Shown here: piece by piece, positions 25,222-33,388 of the stretch
Layout of the letters: the number at the start of each line of letters is the position of its first letter
Numbering within the stretch: the first letter of the stretch is position 1
Translations under genes and position numbers: made by a program
Notes under the pieces: generated by a model
Seen by the model: the letters and a program-made list of their open reading frames with translations, nothing else
Database searches by the model: none
What the model was told of the DNA's origin: nothing
Source: JBJXGV01 sp046160485
Lineage (GTDB): Bacteria; Orphanbacterota; Orphanbacteria; JBJXGV01
Assembly (NCBI GenBank): GCA_046160485.1
Contig: JBJXGV010000012.1
Span: 62,001-126,000 of the forward strand
DNA: 64,000 bases
Direction of reading: 5' to 3'

Positions 25222-25250
25222 AGTGTACTCCTCGGCTCTTTTGATTTCCA
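25222..25250 (-). promoter_or_regulatory. Candidate promoter of the CxxCH protein gene
   Basis: TGGAAA (25250-25245) and TACACT (25227-25222), 17 bases apart on the minus strand, would give a leader of about 85 bases containing the two hairpins. Both boxes match consensus at four of six positions. Confidence 0.3.
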
Positions 25251-25458
25251 CTGGAAAGTTGGCAGGCCGCGCCCCGCGGCGAAGCGAATTCACAAACTAG
25301 AGACCAACTGCGCGGCACCTCAAACGCTCGGCGAGTTTCCCAAGTCTGCGCCCTTTCGCGCGAACCTTCACCAAACTGGTCTGATTCTTGTTAGCGGGAT
25401 TCTGCGCGGACGAACGTGGCGATCCGCGCGCGCGTCGCCCCAATCCCGAGGAGAAAAG

Positions 25459-25869
25459 ATGAAAGACACGCTCGTTCGCGATGCCCTTGCCGGTCCGATC
25501 GTTTCGGTCACGCTCAACGCGTACGCGCGCAAGCCGCTCCTCGCGAAGGAGGGCGCGCTCGAACTGATGCGCGTGACGCTTCTCTACTACCGGCCGCAAC
25601 TCCGGTACGCGCTCTTCGGATTCGTCGGGCTGCCCGACCGCATCCATCTGCTCATGCGTCCGTCTGCGACGATCGGCATCGAGAAGACGCTGCGCGAGCT
25701 GAAGGCGAACTACTCGCGGAAGTACCACCAGTTCTACCGGCGGCACGGCTCGGTTTGGCAGCCGAAGTACTTCGTGCGCGAAGTGAACCCGCGGCCCTAC
25801 GCGGGGCGGCTACCGGGCTTAACGAGCGGAACGCCGCGCGCGCAGAGGGGGCAGGCGTCGGCGGAATAA
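25459..25869 (+). CDS. REP-associated/IS200-like (Y1) transposase homologue, probably a remnant
   Basis: 136 residues. Similarity is to REP-associated tyrosine transposases: F-G-F-V-G-L-P-D-R-I-H-L-L-M-R, a Lys-rich helix K-A-N-Y-S-R-K-Y, and G-S-V-W-Q-P-K-Y-F. The family normally has H-x-H here (usually N-H-V-H); this copy has R61-I-H63, so one metal ligand is lost. The protein stops soon after Y-F-V-R-E-V and lacks the usual Y-I-H-x-N-P end. Its last 73 bases overlap the 3' end of pyrE on the other strand. GAGGAG precedes the ATG. It is probably inactive or domesticated. The 329 bases before it hold only the neighbour's leader and promoter. Confidence 0.6.
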   Translation: MKDTLVRDALAGPIVSVTLNAYARKPLLAKEGALELMRVTLLYYRPQLRYALFGFVGLPDRIHLLMRPSATIGIEKTLRELKANYSRKYHQFYRRHGSVWQPKYFVREVNPRPYAGRLPGLTSGTPRAQRGQASAE

Positions 25870-26381
25870 CGCGGGACATCGAGCGTCACGAGTGTGAAGA
25901 CCGGTATGCCGGGATGAAAGGCGCCGTCGGTGCGGTTGACGATCGCGCCGACCGCGACGGCGGTGGCGCCGGCAGCCTCGACGACCTCGCGGAGTTCGCT
26001 CACCGACCCGCCGGTCGTGAGCACATCCTCGACGAGGAGGAGGCGCTCCCCCCGCGCGACCTCGAAACCGCGGCGCAGCGCGAAACGCTTCTCCTCGCGT
26101 TCCGCGAAAATGAAGCGAACTCCGAGCGCGCGAGCGACTTCGTGGCCGATGATGAGTCCGCCGAGTGCCGGCGCGGCGACGGCATCGATGGCGATGGAGC
26201 GCGCAAGGGCCGCGATTCCCGCACCGAGCGGCTCGGAGCGAGCGGGATGCTCGAGCGCTCGCGCGCACTGGATGTAGCGGTCGCTGTGCGCGCCCGACGA
26301 AAGGCGAAAGTGGCCGGAGAGAATCGCGCCGGAAGATTCGAGGAGTGCGAGGGCTTCGGGCGCGGCGAGGGGCGCGCTCAT
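25797..26381 (-). CDS. pyrE: Orotate phosphoribosyltransferase
   Basis: 194 residues, normal length for PyrE, which makes OMP from orotate and PRPP. It carries F-x-L-S-S-G-x-H-S-D-R-Y, typical of the enzyme, and the PRPP loop L-L-V-E-D-V-L-T-T-G-G-S. The C-terminus D-A-C-P-L-C-A-R-G-V-P is a pattern of the longer bacterial and archaeal PyrE group. ATG 26381 overlaps the stop of pyrF. It is the last gene of the pyr run, and its 3' end overlaps the convergent transposase remnant. Confidence 0.93.
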   Translation of the reverse strand: MSAPLAAPEALALLESSGAILSGHFRLSSGAHSDRYIQCARALEHPARSEPLGAGIAALARSIAIDAVAAPALGGLIIGHEVARALGVRFIFAEREEKRFALRRGFEVARGERLLLVEDVLTTGGSVSELREVVEAAGATAVAVGAIVNRTDGAFHPGIPVFTLVTLDVPRYSADACPLCARGVPLVKPGSRPA

Positions 26382-27133
26382 GGGGCGGCGGCTTCGACCT
26401 CGGCGGCGAACGCGAGAAACGCGTCGCGCGGCGAGGGCGCCGCGACGATCGGGCGGCCGACGACGAGGATGTCGGCGCCCTCGGCGATCGCCTCGGCGGC
26501 CGTGAGCGTGCGGCGCTGATCGTCGGCCGCGCCACCGCGCGCGCGAATGCCGGGTGTCACGAGAAGGGCTTCGGGCCCGAGCGCCGCGCGTAGCGCACGG
26601 GCTTCGAGCGGCGAGCAAACGATACCGTCGATCGCTTCCGCGCGCGCCAGGCGCGCGAGGCGAAGCGCAAGCGCCGCGGGCTGTGCGTCGGCAGGTTCGA
26701 GCGCTTCGTGCAGAAGTGCGGCGTCGAGGCTCGTGAGCACCGTGACGGCGAGGAGTCGCGGCGCCGCGGGGCCGGGCGTGATCGCGGCGCGCGCGGCGCG
26801 CAGCATCGCGCGTCCGCCCGACGCGTGCAGCGTCAGCAGCGTCACGCCGTGGCGCGCCGCCTCGGCTACCGCCGAGGCCACGGTCTGCGGGATGTCATGA
26901 AACTTCAGATCGAGGAAGACCTGCTTGCCGCGATCGCGAAGCGCGGCGATCACGTTGGGGCCGTCCTCCGTGAAGAGCGCGGGGCCGATCTTGTAGAGCC
27001 GTCCGGGGTCGCCGATGTCGTCGGCGAGTTGAAGCGCCGCGCGCGCGCCGAGGCCGTCGAGCGCGATCGCGATGCGCGCGCCCGCGCCGGCGTCCGCGCG
27101 CGAGGCGGCGGGGCGCGCTTGCGGCGCGCTCAA
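26378..27133 (-). CDS. pyrF: Orotidine-5'-phosphate decarboxylase
   Basis: 251 residues. It contains the catalytic D-L-K-F-H-D-I-P-Q-T-V motif (Asp-Lys-Asp), an N-terminal I-A-L-D strand, and V-T-P-G-I-R phosphate-binding residues of the class I enzyme that makes UMP. The start is TTG 27133, overlapping the TGA of the TPR-TonB gene, with AGGAG seven bases upstream; no ATG fits. The neighbour downstream is pyrE. Confidence 0.92.
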   Translation of the reverse strand: MSAPQARPAASRADAGAGARIAIALDGLGARAALQLADDIGDPGRLYKIGPALFTEDGPNVIAALRDRGKQVFLDLKFHDIPQTVASAVAEAARHGVTLLTLHASGGRAMLRAARAAITPGPAAPRLLAVTVLTSLDAALLHEALEPADAQPAALALRLARLARAEAIDGIVCSPLEARALRAALGPEALLVTPGIRARGGAADDQRRTLTAAEAIAEGADILVVGRPIVAAPSPRDAFLAFAAEVEAAAP

Positions 27134-29637
27134 TATTCGTCTCCTGTCTTTTGCTCGACCGCCGTCGTATCGCCCGGCGGGAACCGGAACGTGACGGTGA
27201 CACGGTCGACTCCGCGCGGCGGCGTGAACGTCGAGCGCAGCGCGGCCTCGATCGCCGCGCCGTTGAGTTCGACGTTTTCGGTTTCGACAACCTGCGCGTC
27301 GAGCACGTTGCCCGACAGGCCGACCATCACTTCGACGCGTACCTTTCCGACGAGTCCGAGGTCCTGCATCTCGGACGTGTAGTGCGGCTCGGCGAGCGTG
27401 AGCGGGCGCGGAGCGAGAAGGTCCATCGGATTCTGGGCTTCGTCCGGGTTGCGCGTGGCCGCGTTGATGCTGTCGCCCGGGAAGAGGCCCATCATCGGAT
27501 CCTCGAAACCGGGCGGCGTGGTCAGCGAGTCGCGAATCGCCGCCGCGGCGGCCTGCGCTTCGGCCTCGCGAACATCGTCGCGAACGTCGGTCCCCGCACG
27601 CGCTCCTGCCCCCGGCGCCGGCCAGGCGATGCTGGCAGCGACGAGCGAATCCGCGTCGAGTTCGGGAAGCGCGACGTCCATGCCGAGGGCGAGGGCGGCG
27701 CCGCGCGCAAACTCGGTTTCGCCGTACTCGGCTAGGATGCGCCAGTAGAGCGAGTCGGCATCCGCGGCGCGTTCGAGGCGATTGCCTCGAATCCACGCGA
27801 TCGCAAGGAGCGCGCGCGCTTCCTGCGACGAGCCGGGGAACCAGCGCGCCACCGTCTCGTACGCCGCAAGCGCTTCGTCGGTGCGCCGCAGATCGAGCAG
27901 TTCGACCTCGCCGATCTCGACATAAATCGCGGCGAGATCCTCGCGGCCAGCGCTATCGGCAAGCGCGACGAGGCTCGCGAGGCTGTCGGGCGAGAGAGTC
28001 GCGAGGTATTGCGTGCTGCTGACGGCGGGGGTCGTGTCCGCGGCGGCGGAGTCGGCGGATGCGAACGCCGAGTCGCCCAACGCGAACGCGTCGGTCTCTG
28101 CGTCCGGATAATCGGCGGCCCCGCCGATGTCGTCCGTCGGGACGACGCCCGGTGCATCCGGCGGCGGCGTGTTCGCGCGGGCCTCGCGCGCGGCGCGCGC
28201 GCGCTCGAGGAACGCACCCATGTTCGTTGTGTCCGCCGGCTCGGTCGCGTCCGGAGTCCCCGCGCGCGGCGCGTCCGCACGGTTCGCGACCGGGGCGACC
28301 GCGCTGTCCGGATGCGCCGCCTCACGAAGGCTATCGGAGGATGCTCCGTTCGCGCGCAAGCTATCCGCGCCCAGAGCGCCCGCGGTTGCAAGAGCGCTAT
28401 CGGCCGGCACGAGCACGGCGCCCGCGCTATCCGCTGGCGTCACGGGCGTCTCGGGTTCGGGCACCAGCTCGGGTTCTTGCGCCGCCGCCGCGACTCGCTG
28501 CAGGCGCGTCGCAAGCCGGTCGTCGAGCGCGAGGCGCTTCGCGAGCACGCGCGCCCGCTCCTTCGCGCGCGGCCCCTGCGGTATCTGCCCCGAATGGACC
28601 GAGACGGAATCGAGCGCCCCGCGCGCGCGCTCAAGATCCGCGTCGCGGTCGTAGAAGATGACGCCCTTCTCGTACTGAGCGCGCGCCGCCGCCTCCGTGC
28701 GCGGGAAGCGAAGCGCGAGTTCCTCGAACGCGGCGACCGTCGACGAATCGTCTCCCGCCTCCTGCACGATGAGCGCCAGATTGAGCGAGATCTCCGCGGA
28801 GTCGCGAACGTCGGTCGCGCGCGCGATCAGCGATTCGTAGACCTCGCGCGATTCGTCGAGTCTTCCCTCTTCGCGGAGGCACTCGGCGACGGCGAGCCGC
28901 ACCTCGCGATACCCCTTCCAGTCGGCGCGAGGGCTCGTCTTGAGCCGCTCGTAAACCTCGCGCGCCTTCGCCGGGTTTCCGCGGGCCAGTTCGATCGCAC
29001 CGAGCGTGTGAATCGCCGTCTTGCGCAGAGGATGCTTGTACGCGCCCGCAACGAATAGGTCGAGTTCGGCAGCGGCGGCGGCGCTGTCGCCGGCGGCGAG
29101 GCGCGCGCGTCCGAGGTAGTAGTGCGCATCGAGCGCGAGATCCTTGCGCTTCGTATCGGCCGCGGCCGCCTCGAGCGCGGGAATCGCACTCGCCGGCGTC
29201 CCCTCTTCGAGATGCGCCACGCCGATCTGCAGCCGCGCGTCGGGAACCAGCTCGCTGTTCGGATAGAACTCGAGAAGCTCCTCGTACTTTCGAAGTCCCG
29301 TCGCATATTCGCCGCGGGCGATTGCGCACTTCCCCATCATGAGCAGCGCGTCATCGACCCAGCGCGAGTCTTGGTAGTCCGTGAGAATCTTCGCGCACTT
29401 CTTCATGCATTTTTCGTAGAGGTCGAGCGCGCGCTTCGAGATTCGCGGCCCGGCTTCGCCCGCGGCTTCGCCCGGCCTGCCGGCGGAAGAGTGCGGCGCG
29501 CCGGAGGTCTCGAGCCGCGCCTTCTCGGCTTCGTCGAAGTGCTCGCGCGCGTGATAGAACGTGTTGAAGTACGCGCAGCCGGGGCCGAATGCCAGCGCGG
29601 CGAAGCACAGGACGACGACAACCGCGCGCACGTTCAT
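27130..29637 (-). CDS. TPR lipoprotein with C-terminal TonB-type domain
   Basis: 835 residues. A signal peptide ends at G-P-G-C-A-Y-F-N-T-F-Y, so Cys21 is a probable lipidated residue. Residues about 40-330 are TPR-like helical repeats (Y-P-N-S-E-L-V-P-D-A-R-L-Q-I-G style), of the kind found in BamD/YbgF-like outer-membrane proteins. A long Asp/Ser/Ala-rich low-complexity stretch (about 370-500) and more TPRs follow. The last 90 or so residues resemble a TonB C-terminal domain (G-K-V-R-V-E-V-M-V-G-L-S-G-N-V and A-L-R-S-T-F-T-P). It sits between pyrC and pyrF with overlapping codons on both sides, an odd place for an envelope protein. Confidence 0.78.
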   Translation of the reverse strand: MNVRAVVVVLCFAALAFGPGCAYFNTFYHAREHFDEAEKARLETSGAPHSSAGRPGEAAGEAGPRISKRALDLYEKCMKKCAKILTDYQDSRWVDDALLMMGKCAIARGEYATGLRKYEELLEFYPNSELVPDARLQIGVAHLEEGTPASAIPALEAAAADTKRKDLALDAHYYLGRARLAAGDSAAAAAELDLFVAGAYKHPLRKTAIHTLGAIELARGNPAKAREVYERLKTSPRADWKGYREVRLAVAECLREEGRLDESREVYESLIARATDVRDSAEISLNLALIVQEAGDDSSTVAAFEELALRFPRTEAAARAQYEKGVIFYDRDADLERARGALDSVSVHSGQIPQGPRAKERARVLAKRLALDDRLATRLQRVAAAAQEPELVPEPETPVTPADSAGAVLVPADSALATAGALGADSLRANGASSDSLREAAHPDSAVAPVANRADAPRAGTPDATEPADTTNMGAFLERARAAREARANTPPPDAPGVVPTDDIGGAADYPDAETDAFALGDSAFASADSAAADTTPAVSSTQYLATLSPDSLASLVALADSAGREDLAAIYVEIGEVELLDLRRTDEALAAYETVARWFPGSSQEARALLAIAWIRGNRLERAADADSLYWRILAEYGETEFARGAALALGMDVALPELDADSLVAASIAWPAPGAGARAGTDVRDDVREAEAQAAAAAIRDSLTTPPGFEDPMMGLFPGDSINAATRNPDEAQNPMDLLAPRPLTLAEPHYTSEMQDLGLVGKVRVEVMVGLSGNVLDAQVVETENVELNGAAIEAALRSTFTPPRGVDRVTVTFRFPPGDTTAVEQKTGDEY

Positions 29638-30968
29638 GCGCGCGCTTCGGCGGCGTCGCCGAACGCGCCGGCACCGCGCCCCGGCACGATCTGCCCGTCG
29701 CGAAGCCGCACCTCGCCAGCGACGAAGACCATCGCGACACGCCCCGATAGCTCGCGCCCGACGAACGGCGAGTTCTTCGAGCGCGTCTCGAACGCCGCGG
29801 CGTCCACCCGCCACGTCGCGGCGGGATCGAAGAGCGTCACGTCCGCCATCGCGCCGGGCGCGAGCGTGCCGAGCGGAAGGCCGAGCGCGCGCGCCGGTCC
29901 CGCGGTCATGCGCTCAACTGCCGCGGCGAGCGAGAGCCGCCCGCGCGCAACCAGCTCCGTCATCACGAGCCCGAGCGTCGTCTCCAATCCGACGAGCCCG
30001 AACGGGGCGCGGTCGAACTCGAGATCCTTCTCGAACGACGCGTGCGGCGCGTGATCCGACGCGATCGTGTCGAGCGTGCCGTCGGCGAGGCCCGCGATGA
30101 TCGCCTCGCGATCCGCCGCCGTGCGAATCGGCGGGTTCACCTTGTAATTCGTGTCGTAGCCCGCAAGAGCTTCGTCGGTCAGCGTGAAGTAGTGCGGCAT
30201 TGACTCCGCAGTGACGCGCACACCGCGCCGCTTCCCCTGCCGCACGAGTTCGACGCCGCCCGCCGAGGAAACGTGCGCGACATGCAGCCGCCCGCCCGTG
30301 AATTCGGCGATCGCGATGTCGCGCGCGATGATCACTTCTTCCGCGATGCACGGCCAGCCGCGCAGTCCCAGGCGCGTGCTCATCGCGCCGTCGTTCATGA
30401 CGCCGCCGGCAGAGAGAGACTTGTCTTCGCAGTGCGAGATGAGCGGCACGTCGAACATGCGCGCGTACTCGAACGCGCGCCGCAGAAGCCCCGCGCGTTC
30501 GACCGAATCGCCGTCGTCGGAGAACGCGACCGCGCCCGCGGCGACCATCTCGCCGATCTCCGTGAGGCGCTCGCCCGCGCGGCCGACCGTGATCGCGCCA
30601 ATCGGGAAGACGCGCGCAAGCCCCGCCTCGCGCGCCTTCGCCGTCACGAATCGCACGGCGCCCTGATTGTCGAGCGCGGGCTCGGTGTTCGGCATACACG
30701 CGACCGCCGTGAAGCCGCCGGCAATCGCCGCGCGCGCGCCGCTCTCGATCGTCTCTTCGTCCTCGCGCCCCGGTTCGCGCAGGTGCACGTGAACGTCGAT
30801 CGCGCCCGGCATCAGCACGAGCCCCTTCGCGTCGATCACCTCCGCGCCCGACGCCGACGCGCCGCGCTCCGCGACGCGCGCGCCATCGATGAGAAGATCG
30901 CCCACTTCGTCGCGCCCCGTCGCGGGGTCGACGATTCTCGCGCCTCGAATGAGCCTACGCTGCGGCAC
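29634..30968 (-). CDS. pyrC: Dihydroorotase
   Basis: 444 residues, type I dihydroorotase of the amidohydrolase family. Metal and substrate motifs are present in order: D-V-H-V-H-L-R-E-P-G, H-C-E-D, H-V-S-S, and S-D-H-A-P-H. It closes carbamoyl-aspartate to dihydroorotate. GTG 30968 has AGGAGG eight bases upstream and overlaps the end of pyrB by 14 bases. In many bacteria this type is catalytically active and bound to PyrB, fitting its place next to pyrB. Confidence 0.93.
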   Translation of the reverse strand: MPQRRLIRGARIVDPATGRDEVGDLLIDGARVAERGASASGAEVIDAKGLVLMPGAIDVHVHLREPGREDEETIESGARAAIAGGFTAVACMPNTEPALDNQGAVRFVTAKAREAGLARVFPIGAITVGRAGERLTEIGEMVAAGAVAFSDDGDSVERAGLLRRAFEYARMFDVPLISHCEDKSLSAGGVMNDGAMSTRLGLRGWPCIAEEVIIARDIAIAEFTGGRLHVAHVSSAGGVELVRQGKRRGVRVTAESMPHYFTLTDEALAGYDTNYKVNPPIRTAADREAIIAGLADGTLDTIASDHAPHASFEKDLEFDRAPFGLVGLETTLGLVMTELVARGRLSLAAAVERMTAGPARALGLPLGTLAPGAMADVTLFDPAATWRVDAAAFETRSKNSPFVGRELSGRVAMVFVAGEVRLRDGQIVPGRGAGAFGDAAEARA

Positions 30969-31890
30969 CCGACTCGCCTCCTGCCAACAAGTAGATGACG
31001 GCCATACGCACCGCCACGCCGTTCGTGACTTGATCGAGGATCACCGAGTTCGGTCCGTCGGCGACCTCCTGCGAAATTTCGACGCCGCGATTCATCGGCC
31101 CGGGATGCAGGACGAGAATGCCCGGCTTTGCGCGCGCCAGCCGCGCCTCGTTGAGCCCGAAAAGCGCCGAGTACTCGCGCAAACTCGGCAGAAGATTCTC
31201 GTGCTGCCGCTCGCGCTGAATCCGCAAGACAATGACCGCGTCCTTTCCTTCGAGCGCCGAATCGAGATCGTGGTTCACCGCGACGCCAAGCGCATCGAGC
31301 CCCGGCGGCACGAGCGTCGGCGGCGCGCACACCGTCACGCTCGCGCCGAGCTTCGTCAGCCCCCAGATGTTGGAGCGCGCCACGCGGCTGTGCAAGACGT
31401 CGCCGACAATTAACACGCGCAGCCCGCCGATCTTCCCGAGCCGCTCCTTGATCGTGAAGAGATCGAGCAGCCCCTGCGTCGGATGCTCGTGATGTCCGTC
31501 GCCCGCGTTGACGACGGTTGCGTCGATCTGTCGCGCGAGCACCGCCGGCGCGCCGCTCGAGAAGTGCCGGATAACGACGAAGTCGAGCCGCATCGCCTCG
31601 AGATTGCGCACGGTATCCAGAAGGCTCTCGCCCTTTTCGACGCTCGACTGCGTCGCACCGACGGAGAGCGTATCCGCCGAGAGCCGCTTCTCGGCCAGCT
31701 CGAACGACGCGCGCGTCCGCGTCGACGGCTCGAAGAACAAATTGAGAATCGTCTTGCCGCGAAGGATCGGGACCTTTTTCACCTCGCGCTGCGAAATCTC
31801 TTTGAACGCGAGGCTCGTCTCGAGAATCAGTTCGATCTCCGACCGGGAGAGGTCTTCGAGCCCGAGGAGATCCTTGCGGTCGAGCCTCAT
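30955..31890 (-). CDS. pyrB: Aspartate carbamoyltransferase catalytic subunit
   Basis: 311 residues. The carbamoyl-phosphate loop F-E-P-S-T-R-T-R-A-S-F-E, H-P-T-Q, and H-P-G-P-M-N-R-G are the hallmarks of PyrB. It catalyses the first committed step of pyrimidine synthesis. No pyrI regulatory subunit is present nearby. ATG 31890 overlaps the stop codon of pyrR. Confidence 0.95.
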   Translation of the reverse strand: MRLDRKDLLGLEDLSRSEIELILETSLAFKEISQREVKKVPILRGKTILNLFFEPSTRTRASFELAEKRLSADTLSVGATQSSVEKGESLLDTVRNLEAMRLDFVVIRHFSSGAPAVLARQIDATVVNAGDGHHEHPTQGLLDLFTIKERLGKIGGLRVLIVGDVLHSRVARSNIWGLTKLGASVTVCAPPTLVPPGLDALGVAVNHDLDSALEGKDAVIVLRIQRERQHENLLPSLREYSALFGLNEARLARAKPGILVLHPGPMNRGVEISQEVADGPNSVILDQVTNGVAVRMAVIYLLAGGESGAAA

Positions 31891-32444
31891 TCGGGCGGGC
31901 GCTCCGCGAGAAGCACGCGATCGGCGCCGTCCTCCTCGACGACCTGCACGGCGATCACCTCGCGCTGCGACGTCGGAATCAGTTTACCGATGTAGTCCGC
32001 TTGAATCGGCAGCTCGCGATGTCCGCGATCGATCAGCACCGCGAGTTGAATCGAGCGCGGCCGCCCGAAGTCGATGATCTCGTCGAGCGCCGCGCGCACC
32101 GTGCGCCCCGTGTAGAGAACGTCGTCGACGAGCACGAGGTTCTTGTCCGCGACGTCGAACGGAATCTCCGTCGTGCCGACGACGGGCTGGTGCGCGATCG
32201 TATTGAGGTCGTCGCGATAGAACGTGATGTCGAGGATTCCGATCGGAACGCGCACCTTCTCGATCGCGAAGATCTCTTCGTGGATGCGCGACGCGAGGTG
32301 CGCACCGCGCCGGCGAATCCCGAGAATGCCGAGCGTGCTCGTGCCGCGATTGCGCTCGAGAATCTCGTGCGTGATGCGAAGAAGCGCACGCCGGATCTCT
32401 TCGCGGTCGAGAAGCTCGCGCTTGGGGTTGGACGCGTCAGCCAT
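31887..32444 (-). CDS. pyrR: PyrR uracil phosphoribosyltransferase/pyr regulator
   Basis: 185 residues of the type I phosphoribosyltransferase fold, with L-V-L-V-D-D-V-L-Y-T-G-R-T as the PRPP motif and G-I-R-R-R-G and L-I-D-R-G-H-R-E-L-P, both typical of PyrR. In Firmicutes it attenuates pyr transcription by binding leader RNA. Here it is preceded within 8 bases by an ECF ATPase gene, so there is no room for its own leader; RNA-binding control at this site is doubtful. Confidence 0.92.
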   Translation of the reverse strand: MADASNPKRELLDREEIRRALLRITHEILERNRGTSTLGILGIRRRGAHLASRIHEEIFAIEKVRVPIGILDITFYRDDLNTIAHQPVVGTTEIPFDVADKNLVLVDDVLYTGRTVRAALDEIIDFGRPRSIQLAVLIDRGHRELPIQADYIGKLIPTSQREVIAVQVVEEDGADRVLLAERPPE

Positions 32445-33312
32445 CGTCGCTCTGCCTCCCTTCGTGTGAGACCGCCGGCCGCCCGCGAGCAGCCATCACT
32501 TCTTCGTACGCCGCGCGCGCGCCGACACGCTCCGGCCGCACGCGCCACCCGCGCCGCGCGAGTTCCGCCAGGAGCCGCGACGTGCCGGGCGGCGAGATCC
32601 CGGCCGCGGTGAGCCGGCCCGGCGTTTCGAGAAGCGCGTTCATCGCGCCGTCGTACGCGACGCGTCCCTCGTCGAGCACGATCGCGCGTTTCGCGCGGCG
32701 CGCCGCAAGCTCCGAATCGTGCGTCGCAACGACGACCGCCGTCCCGCGCTCGGCGAGCGAGATCATAATCTCTTCGAGCCGTTCGCGTCCCGCGCGATCG
32801 AGGCCGATCTCCGGCTCGTCGAGCACCACGAGCTTCGGCTCCAGCGCCAGAATCCCCGCGAGCGCGACGCGCCGCCGCTCGCCGTCCGACAGCGACCACG
32901 GCGCGCGCGCGTGCTGCTCCGGCGGCACGCGGCAGAGGTCGAGCGACGCCCGCGCGAGCCGGCGCGCCTCGTCCGCCGACGCACCCGCGTTGCGCGGCCC
33001 GAACGCGACATCCTCGAGCGTTGTCTGGGCGAAGAGTTGAATCTCGGGAAACTGGAACAGGAGCCGGGCGGGAGCGGTGCGACGCGCGTTCCCGCTCGAA
33101 CCCGGCACACCGTACACCAACTCCCCCTTCGAAGGCGAGAGGACTCCCGCGAGAATCTGCGCGAGCGTCGATTTGCCGGAGCCCGAGCGGCCGAGGAGCG
33201 CGACCGACTCGCCGCCGCGCACGGTAAGCGAGACGCCGTCGAGCGCGCGACGCACCGCGGGCGTGCCGCGATCGTATTCGTAGACGACGTCGCGCAGCTC
33301 AGCGAGGCTCAT
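32437..33312 (-). CDS. ECF transporter ATPase, EcfA2-like
   Basis: 291 residues. Walker A is G-R-S-G-S-G-K-S-T, Q-loop L-F-Q-F-P-E-I-Q-L-F (typical of EcfA2/CbiO), signature L-S-D-G-E (second Gly replaced by Asp), Walker B L-V-V-L-D-E-P, and H-loop A-T-H-D. It energises an energy-coupling-factor importer for a vitamin or metal. The partner ATPase lies just upstream, but no EcfT or S-component gene is in the window. The start overlaps no upstream gene; a 76-base gap separates it from the partner. Confidence 0.85.
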   Translation of the reverse strand: MSLAELRDVVYEYDRGTPAVRRALDGVSLTVRGGESVALLGRSGSGKSTLAQILAGVLSPSKGELVYGVPGSSGNARRTAPARLLFQFPEIQLFAQTTLEDVAFGPRNAGASADEARRLARASLDLCRVPPEQHARAPWSLSDGERRRVALAGILALEPKLVVLDEPEIGLDRAGRERLEEIMISLAERGTAVVVATHDSELAARRAKRAIVLDEGRVAYDGAMNALLETPGRLTAAGISPPGTSRLLAELARRGWRVRPERVGARAAYEEVMAARGRPAVSHEGRQSDDG

Positions 33313-33388
33313 CGGGCGTCTGGCTCCGTACCCCGGGGATCGTGGCGACTCATGACGTCCCGCGCCCCCCCGCGCGGTTCGAGCCGAC

